DNA from: a virus
Reading direction: 5' to 3' (one strand)
IMG/VR virus record: IMGVR_UViG_3300032082_001065
Coordinates: 1 to 23,419 of that record
DNA length: 23,419 bases
Translations under genes and position numbers: made by a program
Notes under the pieces: generated by a model
Seen by the model: the letters and a program-made list of their open reading frames with translations, nothing else
Told to the model about the DNA's origin: nothing
Database searches by the model: none
Shown here: one piece after another, positions 16,842-23,419 of the stretch
Numbering within the stretch: position 1 is the first letter of the stretch
Layout: each line of letters opens with the position of its first letter

Positions 16842-16849
16842 TATTTAGG
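16842..16849 (-). promoter_or_regulatory. Weak candidate late promoter before the TAATG-linked structural genes
   Basis: The minus strand reads CCTAAATA, two mismatches from TATAAATA. It lies in the 46-base gap between the oxygenase-like gene and the 111-aa gene, 20 bases before the ATG. Its position is good but its match is poor. Confidence 0.25.
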
Positions 16850-16868
16850 CTATTTTAAATCGAGGGTA

Positions 16869-17708
16869 CTACGCTTCTTCTATTTCTTCACAGAGATCTT
16901 CCCATATCATTCTGTCAGGGACAACAGTTGATAAAGTAAACCTTCTAGTAATGGCATGAGCACAATGCCAGCATGCTGTTTCTTGGTCAGCTAGAATAGG
17001 AGTTGTATAGGTTTGCTCGTGTTTACCGAACTTACCTGCAATCTTATCACTATAAGTATTCGGATCTGAAACAGTGTCATAAAAAATACCAGCTCTAGCT
17101 ACCCAACCAGGCTCATCTTTATATTCAACTATTTCACCATCATCATATGTATAAAATGATCCGCTTCCTTCTTTATTATAATGAAGTAAAATATTATGAC
17201 CAGGAGCATTTCCATTATGATGCCATGGAATATGTCCTCCGGGTTGATAGAAAGCACATAAAGCCATAGCTGAACCGCCTAACCATTTATGTGATATATC
17301 ATATACCATATCTCTAAACCAATCATAATCTTTATTTATTTCCCAAATCTTTTTACCAGTTACAAATGGTTCTAAATTAGGAAACCCTTTAGTTTCATGA
17401 GTATGAGGTCCCTTTTCTTTCATAAGTTTTTTTTGATAATTTAAATATTCAATACTAATAGGGCTCATCTGATTAGGTTTTAATGTATCGTTCATACTCC
17501 AGGGTAAGATATCCCAATGAGGAGCAGCTATATAGGCCTCTTCTTTATTATTTTTTTTTCTTTCTTCTGGATTTTTTTGATTATATTCTCTTTTCATCAT
17601 TTCATCCATAAGTTCTTGATCATCAAATAATTCATCAACCTTTAATGCAAGAGCATCTAGTTTTTCTAATAAATCAGGATTTCTTAATTTAAGAGTTTTC
17701 ATTCTCAT
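16869..17708 (-). CDS. 2-oxoglutarate/Fe(II) oxygenase-like protein with altered metal motif
   Basis: A 279-aa protein. The helical, charged N-terminus (1-60) precedes a double-stranded beta-helix oxygenase region. Visible core parts are CAFYQPGGHIPWHHNGNAPG (151-170), NILLHYN, GSGSFYTYDD, EPGWVARAGIFYD and a distal HCAHAITRRFTLSTVV (248-263). In this fold iron is usually held by HxD and a distal His, while an Arg/Lys binds 2-oxoglutarate. Here H251 and R255/R256 fit, but the proximal motif is H163-H164-N165-G166, lacking the usual Asp. It is read as HxN or HxG, which could alter chemistry or mean lost activity. The ATG overlaps the glycosyltransferase stop by 4 bases (ATGA). A second ATG two codons later is possible. 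Substrate unknown. Context suggests a virion protein. Confidence 0.72.
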   Translation of the reverse strand: MRMKTLKLRNPDLLEKLDALALKVDELFDDQELMDEMMKREYNQKNPEERKKNNKEEAYIAAPHWDILPWSMNDTLKPNQMSPISIEYLNYQKKLMKEKGPHTHETKGFPNLEPFVTGKKIWEINKDYDWFRDMVYDISHKWLGGSAMALCAFYQPGGHIPWHHNGNAPGHNILLHYNKEGSGSFYTYDDGEIVEYKDEPGWVARAGIFYDTVSDPNTYSDKIAGKFGKHEQTYTTPILADQETACWHCAHAITRRFTLSTVVPDRMIWEDLCEEIEEA

Positions 17709-18553
17709 ACTGGATTACCTCCAGGACCTGTACCAGGTTGATATTCATCTTCTAAATGTAATCCTGGTGTTTGGTTTAATAACCCTCTATTAATAGGATG
17801 ATGTTTAATAATAGGTTTTAATCCTCCATGAGAATTTTCTCTCATATAATGATTCCAATTCCATCTAAGCATCTCGTGCTTATTATTATTTTCTATTTCT
17901 TGTATTTTAAGATCTGGAATTAATTTTTGATGTATCCACCACCAAGTAAATTGATCCCATGCTCGATTTTTAAAATAAATTTCAGGATGATTTTTCCAAA
18001 AATCAGGATTAGCATTTATATTTAAATACTCAGTCCACCATAAGTTCATTGCTTTTTGAGCATTAGGATGTTTATCATTATTCCACCATAAGAAAAATCC
18101 ACCATGATATCTTAAATGCTTTTCTACTTTATTATCTCTTATATCTGCTTTACCTTCTTTAGTATAGATTGCTGTACTTGCACCTGTATTAGGATCAATA
18201 ACAGTAAAGGCACAATCATGATTATCATCTAATAAATCAAAAACTCTTTCTATTTCTTCATCTACTATTTCCATATCAGCATCTAAATAGCAAGTTTTTT
18301 CAAACGGTGTATGTTGAAGAGCCCATAATTTAGATCTTACACTTATTGGAAAATCTTCACTAACTACTTTAATAACTGAATCTAATCTTTCAAAATCTTC
18401 TACCCATTCTGGATGACATGCAACCATTACTTTTGGATCATCATAAAAATCTTCTAAACTCTCTATACATTGTATCGCACTATTTTTATAGTGGTTATGC
18501 ATAGAAGCAACTAATAAAAAACCTTCTTTATGTTTCTGTTCTGTCATAATCAC
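17705..18553 (-). CDS. GT-A fold glycosyltransferase
   Basis: A 282-aa predicted nucleotide-sugar-dependent glycosyltransferase. The N-terminal half has the order FLLVASMHNHYKNSA, KVMVACHPEW, SVRSKLWAL, then CYLDADMEIVD. D91-A-D93 is the DxD motif that binds the metal and sugar nucleotide. The C-terminal half has HGGFFLWWN (150-158), AWDQFTWWW (198-206, with the WDQ common in acceptor sites) and KPIIKHHP (246-253), as in GT8-like enzymes. No membrane segment or signal is seen, so it acts in the cytoplasm of the infected cell. The start overlaps the 138-aa gene by 26 bases, and an in-frame ATG two codons later is an alternative. The acceptor is unknown. DNA, lipopolysaccharide or the neighbouring fibre are possible. 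Position in the virion operon favours a virion protein. Confidence 0.8.
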   Translation of the reverse strand: MIMTEQKHKEGFLLVASMHNHYKNSAIQCIESLEDFYDDPKVMVACHPEWVEDFERLDSVIKVVSEDFPISVRSKLWALQHTPFEKTCYLDADMEIVDEEIERVFDLLDDNHDCAFTVIDPNTGASTAIYTKEGKADIRDNKVEKHLRYHGGFFLWWNNDKHPNAQKAMNLWWTEYLNINANPDFWKNHPEIYFKNRAWDQFTWWWIHQKLIPDLKIQEIENNNKHEMLRWNWNHYMRENSHGGLKPIIKHHPINRGLLNQTPGLHLEDEYQPGTGPGGNPV

Positions 18554-18944
18554 TCACTACTGCTGCACCATAGACATATAATTCTGCAAATGTTTTAGCT
18601 TTACGAATACGTCTTTTTAATTTTTTATTAGTAGTTTTTTTAACTTCTTCAATTTCCATTACTGATAGTTTTTCAATAAACAGAGATTCCTGCATTTGTC
18701 TTTCTTCATTCTCTTTATGAAATTGTTCTTCAGCTAATTTTTGCTCTCTGAACTTTTTTACATCTTCTTCAGACCTTGCAGTAATTTCATCAATAGAAAA
18801 TTCTGCTAAAACAGCATCGTAGTTTTCTTTATCAGCGGGATCTATGATAAGCTCTCTACTACCTGTTTCGGTAATTTCTAGAGCTCTTATACGTTTTTTT
18901 TCTTCTGGTATTTCCCAGAGAGCGGATTTAAATCGCTTTGCCAT
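18528..18944 (-). CDS. Conserved charged protein of T4-like marine phages (138 aa)
   Basis: The start MAKRFKSALWEIPEEKKRIR is familiar to me from T4-like marine phage genomes, but I know no function. The middle (60-110) is a highly charged helix rich in Glu/Lys/Gln, probably coiled coil. It is followed by a basic KLKRRIRKAK and a short hydrophobic end. TGAGGT lies 9 bases before the ATG as a strong ribosome binding site, and a late promoter box overlaps the stop codon of the gene upstream. It heads the small operon with the glycosyltransferase and the oxygenase-like gene. A scaffolding, chaperone or regulatory role cannot be told apart. Confidence 0.78.
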   Translation of the reverse strand: MAKRFKSALWEIPEEKKRIRALEITETGSRELIIDPADKENYDAVLAEFSIDEITARSEEDVKKFREQKLAEEQFHKENEERQMQESLFIEKLSVMEIEEVKKTTNKKLKRRIRKAKTFAELYVYGAAVVSDYDRTET

Positions 18945-18991
18945 TATATAACCTCACGTTTAACATTATTATTATTATATGTTCTTTTATT

Positions 18992-18999
18992 TATTTATG
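18992..18999 (-). promoter_or_regulatory. Candidate late promoter for the 138-aa/glycosyltransferase/oxygenase genes
   Basis: The minus strand reads CATAAATA, one mismatch from TATAAATA, laid over the stop codon of the giant repeat protein. It lies 48 bases before the ATG at 18944. The leader contains an ATAATAATAATAATG triplet run (about 18964-18979) of unknown meaning. An overlapping AATAAATA four bases on gives a second possible box. Confidence 0.5.
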
Positions 19000-21900
19000 C
19001 AACTCTTAGCCACAGTTTTATTGTAGAATTATTTGAACCAGTAGCCTGAATAGTATCACCTGCAAATTGACCTGTAAACTGAGATGAATAAGTAGATGTA
19101 TATTGTGGCCCTACTATTAATCTAGCAAAAGAATTTCCATCATAAGAAGGACCAGGTGTTGTTCTAGCATATCCTACACTATAATTATCACCTACCACAA
19201 GCCTAGCAAATTGACCTCTTGTATATTGAGGACCTGGAGTAGTTCTACTATACTGTGATGTATACTGCGGTCCAACAACAAGCCTTGCAAACTGACCTCT
19301 TGTATATTGAGGACCTGGAGTTGTTCTTGCATAGTTAGCTGTATAATTTGGACCAGTAACTAATCTAGCATAATCACCATCCGAATAATTAGGGCCTGGA
19401 GTTGTTCTAGCATACCCTACACTATAATTAGGCCCGGGTGTTATTCTAGCATAATCACCGTCTGAATAATTAGGACCTGGAGTAGACCTGGCATAGTTAA
19501 CTGTGTATTGAGGACCAGTAACTAATCTAGCATAGTTACCATCTGAGTAATTCGGCCCTGGAGTTGTTCTAGCATAGTTTACCGTATACTGAGGTCCAAC
19601 TACTAATCTTGCATATCCTGCAGAATAGATTCTAGTAAATTGTCCTGTATACTGAGCTGTAAATTGTCTTGTAAATTGTCTACCATATTGCGCAGAATAT
19701 ATCCTAGCATATTGACCAGTATATTGAGCTGTAAATTGTCTAGTAAATGACCTTCCATATTGAGCAGAATAAATTCTAGCATATTGACCAGTGTATTGAG
19801 CAGTAAATTGCCTTACAAATGACCTTCCATATTGAGCTGAATAAATTCTTGTATACTGCCCTGTATATTGTGCAGTGAACTGTCTGTTGAATGATCTTGC
19901 ATAATCAGCTGAGAATATCCTAGTAAATTGTCTTGAGTATTGACCTGAGTAAATTCTAGCAAACGCTCTACCATAACCCGCTGAGAATATTCTAGTAAAC
20001 TGTCTTGCATATTGACCGGCATAAGATCTAGCAAACTGTCTACCGTACCCTGCGGAGAATATTCTAGTATATTGACCGGTGTATTGAGCAGTATATTGTC
20101 TATTAAAAGATCTGCCATACTGTGCTGAATATATTCTTGCGTATTGACCTGTGTACTGAGCTGTATATTGTCTGTTAAATGATCTTCCATACCCCGCAGT
20201 AAATATTCTAGTGAATTGTCTTGTATATTGCCCACTATAGTTTCTTGCAAAAGATCTTCCGTATCCTGCTGAGAAGATTCTTGTAAACTGCCTTGAGTAT
20301 TGCCCATTATATATTCTAGTAAATGATCTACCATACCCCGCAGTAAATATTCTAGTGAATTGTCTTGCATATTGACCGTAGTAAACTCTTCCGAACGCTC
20401 TACCATAACCTGCTGAGAAGATTCTTGTAAACTGTCTAGCGTATTGACCATAGTAAACTCTACCAAACGCCCTACCGTATCCGGCTGAGAAAATTCTTGT
20501 AAATTGTCTCGCATATTGGCCATAATAAACTCTACCATAGTTTACAGCATAAGCTGGTCCTGGTCTTGCTCTGTTATAATTAACAGCGTAGTTAGGTCCG
20601 CCTACTATTCTTGAGTAACTTACACCGTAAGCAGGCCCTGGTCTTGCTCTGTTATAAGATCCGTAATATATTCTACCAAAAGATCTGTTGTATTGAACTC
20701 CATAAGCCGGTCCTGGTCTTGATCTACCATAGTTACCATAGTATATTCTACCAAACGCTCTATAATATTGTACACCGTAAGCAGGTCCTGGTCTTGCTCT
20801 ATTATAAGAACCGTAATAAATTCTACCATAGTTAACAGTATAGTTTACAGCATAATTTGGTCCTGGCCTTGATCTCGCAAATGTACCAGCATATAAACCT
20901 GAAGTTTGTCTGAAGTAGTTTGGTAATCTAGAAAAACCTTTATATTCACCCCCTATTGGAGGGAATGCAGAAAATCCACTAGCGTAAGAATTTGCGCTAC
21001 GCATGTAAAGAGTACCTCTATAATACTGCGAGCCAGCCTGGTCTTGATCTGGAGGTGGGAAGAATGTTGGAGGACCAAAATAATTTTCAGGAGGTGCTCC
21101 ATATGCAGTAGCATATCCACTAGTATTTAAAGAATCTGCATTATAGCCAAAATCAAATGCTAGACGTGAAAAATTAGACCCGGTGTATTGACCGTAGTAA
21201 ACTCTTCCAAAAGATCTACTATAAGATACACCATAAGCAGGTCCTGGTCTTGATCTACCATAGTTACCGTAATAAATTCTACCATAGTTAACTGTGTAAC
21301 CAACTGAATAGTTAGGTCCTGGTCTTGCTCTATTATAAGAACCGTAATAAATTCTACCATAGTTAACAGTATAGCCTACAGCATAATTTGGTCCTGGAAC
21401 TGATCTACCATAGTTTCCATAATAAATTCTACCGTAGTTAACAGTATAACCAGCTGAATAAATTCTAGCAAATGATCTACTATAATTTCCATAATAGATT
21501 CTGCCGTAGTTTACAGCATAAGCTGGTCCAGGTCTAGCTCTTGTATACTGACCATCTGAATAATTAGGTCCTGGAGTTATCCTAGCATAGTTAACAGTGT
21601 AGTTAGGACCTGGTCTAGATCTTGTATACTGACCATCTGAATAGTTAGGACCTGGTGTTGTTCTAGCATAGTTAACGGTATAGTTAGGTCCAGGTCTTGA
21701 TCGAGTATATTGTCCATCACTGTAATTAGGGCCTGGTGTTATTCTAGCATAGTTAACTGTATAAGCAGGTCCTGGTCTAGCCCTAGTATATTGCCCATCA
21801 GAGTAATTTGGTCCAGGTGTAATTCTAGCATAGTTAACAGTGTAGTTAGGGCCTGGTCTGCTTCTAGTATATAGAGGACCACTGTATTGAGGTCCAGGTG

Positions 21901-23419
21901 TAATCCTTGCATAGTTAACTGTATAATTAGGTCCTGTAACAAGCCTTGCAAACTGGCCTCTAGTGTATTGTGGACCTGGTGTAATTCTAGCGTAGTTAGC
22001 TGTATAATTTGGACCGGTTACTAATCTAGCAAACTGTCCTCTTGTGTACTGCGGTCCTGGAGTTATTCTAGCATAGTTGACTGTATACTGTGGCCCAGGT
22101 CTAGCTCTTGTATATTGTCCATCAGAATAATTAGGACCAGGAGTTGCTCTTGCATAGTTAACAGTGTAGTTAGGACCAGGTGTAATTCTAGCATAGTTAC
22201 CATCTGAGTAAGCTGGTCCTGGAGTTGCTCTTGAATAACCTACTGAGTAGTTTGGACCTGTTACTAATCTTGCAAATTGACCTCTCGTGTATTGAGGTCC
22301 GGGAGTAGTTCTACTATACTGAGAAGTGTAATTAGGACCGGTTACTAATCTAGCAAACTGTCCTCTTGTGTACTGCGGTCCTGGAGTAATTCTAGCGTAG
22401 TTAGAAGTGTACTGATCTCCAGTAATTAGTCTGGCAAACTGCCCTCTAGTATATTGTGGTCCTGGGGTTATTCTAGCGTAGTTAGAAGTATATTGATCTC
22501 CAACTACAAGTCGAGCAAACTGACCTCTTGTATATTGAGGACCTGGAGTTGATCTTGCATAGTTTGTTGTATACTGTCTAGTAAATTGTCTTCCATATTG
22601 GGCTGAATATATTCTTGTAAACTGCCTTGCATATTGTCCTGTAAACTGTCTAGTAAATTGTCTACCGTATCCTGCTGAGAAGATTCTAGTAAATTGTCTA
22701 GCATAATCTCCAGTAAATGTTCTAGCAAATGCTCTTGTGTATTGTGCTGTAAAAATACGAGTAAACTGTCTTGCATAGTCACCGGTAAATTGCCTGTTAA
22801 ATGATCTACCATATTGAGCTGAATAGATTCTTGTAAACTGGCCAGTGTATTGAGTTGTATACTGTCTAGTAAATTGTCTCCCATACTGGGCTGAATATAT
22901 TCTTAAATATTGTCCTGTATACTGAGCAGTAAACTGTCTATTAAATGATCTAGTATAATCTGCAGTAAATGATCTTGCAAATTGTCTTGTATATTGTGCT
23001 GTAAATTGCCTCGTAAACTGTCTACTAAAGTTGCCTGTAAACTGATTTGAATATTGTTCAGAAGTATTATCAGCTACTTGATCTATTAAACTATCACTTA
23101 CTTGAACCCAAGTACCTGTTCCCGGGGCACTAGCTTGTAATTTATAAGTACCCACACCTGTAGCTACAATTCTATTTCTTAATCTTTGAGTTAAGGATTG
23201 AATTTCAGCAGTAGACATCTGCTTTATAAGTGAACCGTCTAACTTAACAGTTGGTATATTAGTATGACTTATACCATCGTCTGTTTTACGATATAAATTA
23301 TAAGTTTGATTAGTTCCACCATCATGAGTAATAGTATCAGTAACTGATGCCTTATTAGCCCATGTACCCCCTGATGGAGCTGAAGTACCAAAATAGTATT
23401 GACCCGTAGCATAGCTGGA
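18995..23419 (-). CDS. Giant aromatic/Arg tetrad and PGP repeat virion protein (at least 1474 aa, 5' end outside window)
   Basis: The frame is open from the right window edge to TAA at 18995-18997. The ATG at 23216-23218 is internal: 67 further codons upstream are open and continue the domain pattern. Counting from that Met, the layout is: 1-55, a unique head with a YKLQASAPGTGTW module; about 56-220, tetrad repeats x-[YF]-x-[R/A/G] in 24-residue units; 220-563, 27-residue units with TPGP/RPGP; 563-680, NYGRIYYG units; 680-780, a unique Pro-rich domain; 780-900, YYG/RPGP units; 900-1203, 24-residue tetrads; 1203-1383, PGP units; 1383-1407, a tail. I count about 35 PGP. Cys is absent and Lys is rare. 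Similar Tyr-Arg repeats occur in other marine myovirus virion proteins, but no function is known to me. A fibre or adhesin role is inferred. Confidence 0.88.
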   Translation of the reverse strand, partial: SSYATGQYYFGTSAPSGGTWANKASVTDTITHDGGTNQTYNLYRKTDDGISHTNIPTVKLDGSLIKQMSTAEIQSLTQRLRNRIVATGVGTYKLQASAPGTGTWVQVSDSLIDQVADNTSEQYSNQFTGNFSRQFTRQFTAQYTRQFARSFTADYTRSFNRQFTAQYTGQYLRIYSAQYGRQFTRQYTTQYTGQFTRIYSAQYGRSFNRQFTGDYARQFTRIFTAQYTRAFARTFTGDYARQFTRIFSAGYGRQFTRQFTGQYARQFTRIYSAQYGRQFTRQYTTNYARSTPGPQYTRGQFARLVVGDQYTSNYARITPGPQYTRGQFARLITGDQYTSNYARITPGPQYTRGQFARLVTGPNYTSQYSRTTPGPQYTRGQFARLVTGPNYSVGYSRATPGPAYSDGNYARITPGPNYTVNYARATPGPNYSDGQYTRARPGPQYTVNYARITPGPQYTRGQFARLVTGPNYTANYARITPGPQYTRGQFARLVTGPNYTVNYARITPGPQYSGPLYTRSRPGPNYTVNYARITPGPNYSDGQYTRARPGPAYTVNYARITPGPNYSDGQYTRSRPGPNYTVNYARTTPGPNYSDGQYTRSRPGPNYTVNYARITPGPNYSDGQYTRARPGPAYAVNYGRIYYGNYSRSFARIYSAGYTVNYGRIYYGNYGRSVPGPNYAVGYTVNYGRIYYGSYNRARPGPNYSVGYTVNYGRIYYGNYGRSRPGPAYGVSYSRSFGRVYYGQYTGSNFSRLAFDFGYNADSLNTSGYATAYGAPPENYFGPPTFFPPPDQDQAGSQYYRGTLYMRSANSYASGFSAFPPIGGEYKGFSRLPNYFRQTSGLYAGTFARSRPGPNYAVNYTVNYGRIYYGSYNRARPGPAYGVQYYRAFGRIYYGNYGRSRPGPAYGVQYNRSFGRIYYGSYNRARPGPAYGVSYSRIVGGPNYAVNYNRARPGPAYAVNYGRVYYGQYARQFTRIFSAGYGRAFGRVYYGQYARQFTRIFSAGYGRAFGRVYYGQYARQFTRIFTAGYGRSFTRIYNGQYSRQFTRIFSAGYGRSFARNYSGQYTRQFTRIFTAGYGRSFNRQYTAQYTGQYARIYSAQYGRSFNRQYTAQYTGQYTRIFSAGYGRQFARSYAGQYARQFTRIFSAGYGRAFARIYSGQYSRQFTRIFSADYARSFNRQFTAQYTGQYTRIYSAQYGRSFVRQFTAQYTGQYARIYSAQYGRSFTRQFTAQYTGQYARIYSAQYGRQFTRQFTAQYTGQFTRIYSAGYARLVVGPQYTVNYARTTPGPNYSDGNYARLVTGPQYTVNYARSTPGPNYSDGDYARITPGPNYSVGYARTTPGPNYSDGDYARLVTGPNYTANYARTTPGPQYTRGQFARLVVGPQYTSQYSRTTPGPQYTRGQFARLVVGDNYSVGYARTTPGPSYDGNSFARLIVGPQYTSTYSSQFTGQFAGDTIQATGSNNSTIKLWLRVA
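19070..19610 (-). repeat. PGP-type repeats, distal block
   Basis: Units of about 81 bases coding 27 residues, such as NYARTTPGPNYSDGDYARLV with a following TGP/VGP. On the plus strand the word ggacctggagt recurs. It is the second block of the type found at 21530-22560. Confidence 0.88.
19610..20520 (-). repeat. 24-residue (72-bp) aromatic/Arg tetrad repeats, distal block
   Basis: Each unit is six tetrads with Tyr or Phe in second place and Arg, Ala or Gly in fourth, for example QYARQFTRIFSAGYGRAFGR plus VYYG. At least a dozen units run in near-perfect register. Silent sites differ between copies. Confidence 0.9.
20520..20880 (-). repeat. NYGRIYYG/RPGPAYGV repeats, block after the unique insert
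   Basis: Units of about 25 residues, such as AYGVQYYRAFGRIYYGNYGR followed by SRPGP. They are related to the block at 21180-21530 on the other side of a unique domain. Confidence 0.85.
21180..21530 (-). repeat. NYGRIYYG repeats, block before the unique insert
   Basis: Units contain VGYTVNYGRIYYGNYGR followed by SRPGP or SVPGP, 21-25 residues each. They bridge the PGP block upstream and the unique Pro-rich domain downstream. Confidence 0.85.
21530..22560 (-). repeat. PGP-type 27-residue (81-bp) repeats, proximal block
   Basis: Two sub-types alternate: NYARITPGPQYTRGQFARLV with TGP, and NYARITPGPNYSDGQYTRAR with PGP. Both are 27 residues. About 20 PGP motifs fall here. Confidence 0.9.
22560..23050 (-). 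repeat. 24-residue aromatic/Arg tetrad repeats, proximal block
   Basis: Same type as 19610-20520, for example DYARQFTRIFSAGYGRQFTR plus QFTG. The block begins right after the SAP-GTW head module, at the segment QYSNQFTGNFSRQFTRQF. Confidence 0.88.

Noticed and set aside
19813-20538. 241-aa minus-strand frame inside the repeat gene, rich in Leu, Gln, Glu and Met
   Set aside because: It is an off-frame reading of the 72-bp repeats. The regular codon pattern excludes stops in a shifted frame, and it has no ribosome binding site or own conservation signal. The same holds for minus-strand frames at 20620-20829, 21160-21360, 21739-21951 and 22504-22884.
18995-23419. CRISPR array or DNA-level satellite
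   Set aside because: The repeats are in frame, continuous without unique spacers, differ at silent sites and encode a regular protein, so they are coding repeats.

Overview
The window is a piece of a T4-like myovirus (tailed dsDNA phage) genome, most likely of a marine host such as a picocyanobacterium or SAR11. The reasons are the T4 gene order 13-14-15-16-17-18 at its left end, the AT-rich composition, T4-type late promoter boxes, and virion proteins of the style seen in marine T4-like phages. Which host cannot be settled from this stretch. Every credible gene lies on the minus strand, so transcription runs from high to low coordinates. Coding density is close to 100 percent, with no gene-free stretch over 70 bases.

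Layout in the direction of transcription. (1) 23419-18995: a very large protein of Tyr/Phe-x-Arg tetrads and Pro-Gly-Pro repeats, whose start lies beyond the window edge. (2) 18944-16869: a small charged conserved protein, a GT-A type glycosyltransferase and a 2-oxoglutarate/Fe(II) oxygenase-like protein, in overlapping frames. (3) 16822-9142: a structural and tail-fibre cluster of nine genes, many joined by one-base TAATG stop/start overlaps. It includes a 1126-aa adhesin-like protein with a cupredoxin-like motif and two PKD-like domains. Several proteins share an N-terminal module, a C-terminal DGG motif, or related C-terminal domains. (4) 9108-5026: a 1360-aa repeat fibre directly upstream of gene 13, in the place where T4 carries gene 12 and wac. 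(5) 5022-681: neck proteins gp13 and gp14, tail completion protein gp15, and terminase subunits gp16 and gp17. (6) 615-1: the N-terminal 205 residues of tail sheath gp18, running off the left edge.

The genes form a late virion-assembly block. Region 5 finishes the head and tail and packages DNA, region 6 starts the contractile tail, and regions 1-4 build host-contact fibres and baseplate decorations. The most unusual part is region 1 with region 2. A giant low-complexity aromatic/Arg/PGP fibre is followed at once by a sugar transferase and a hydroxylase-like enzyme. I propose, as inference only, a phage-encoded system that hydroxylates and/or glycosylates its own fibre, similar in logic to collagen modification.
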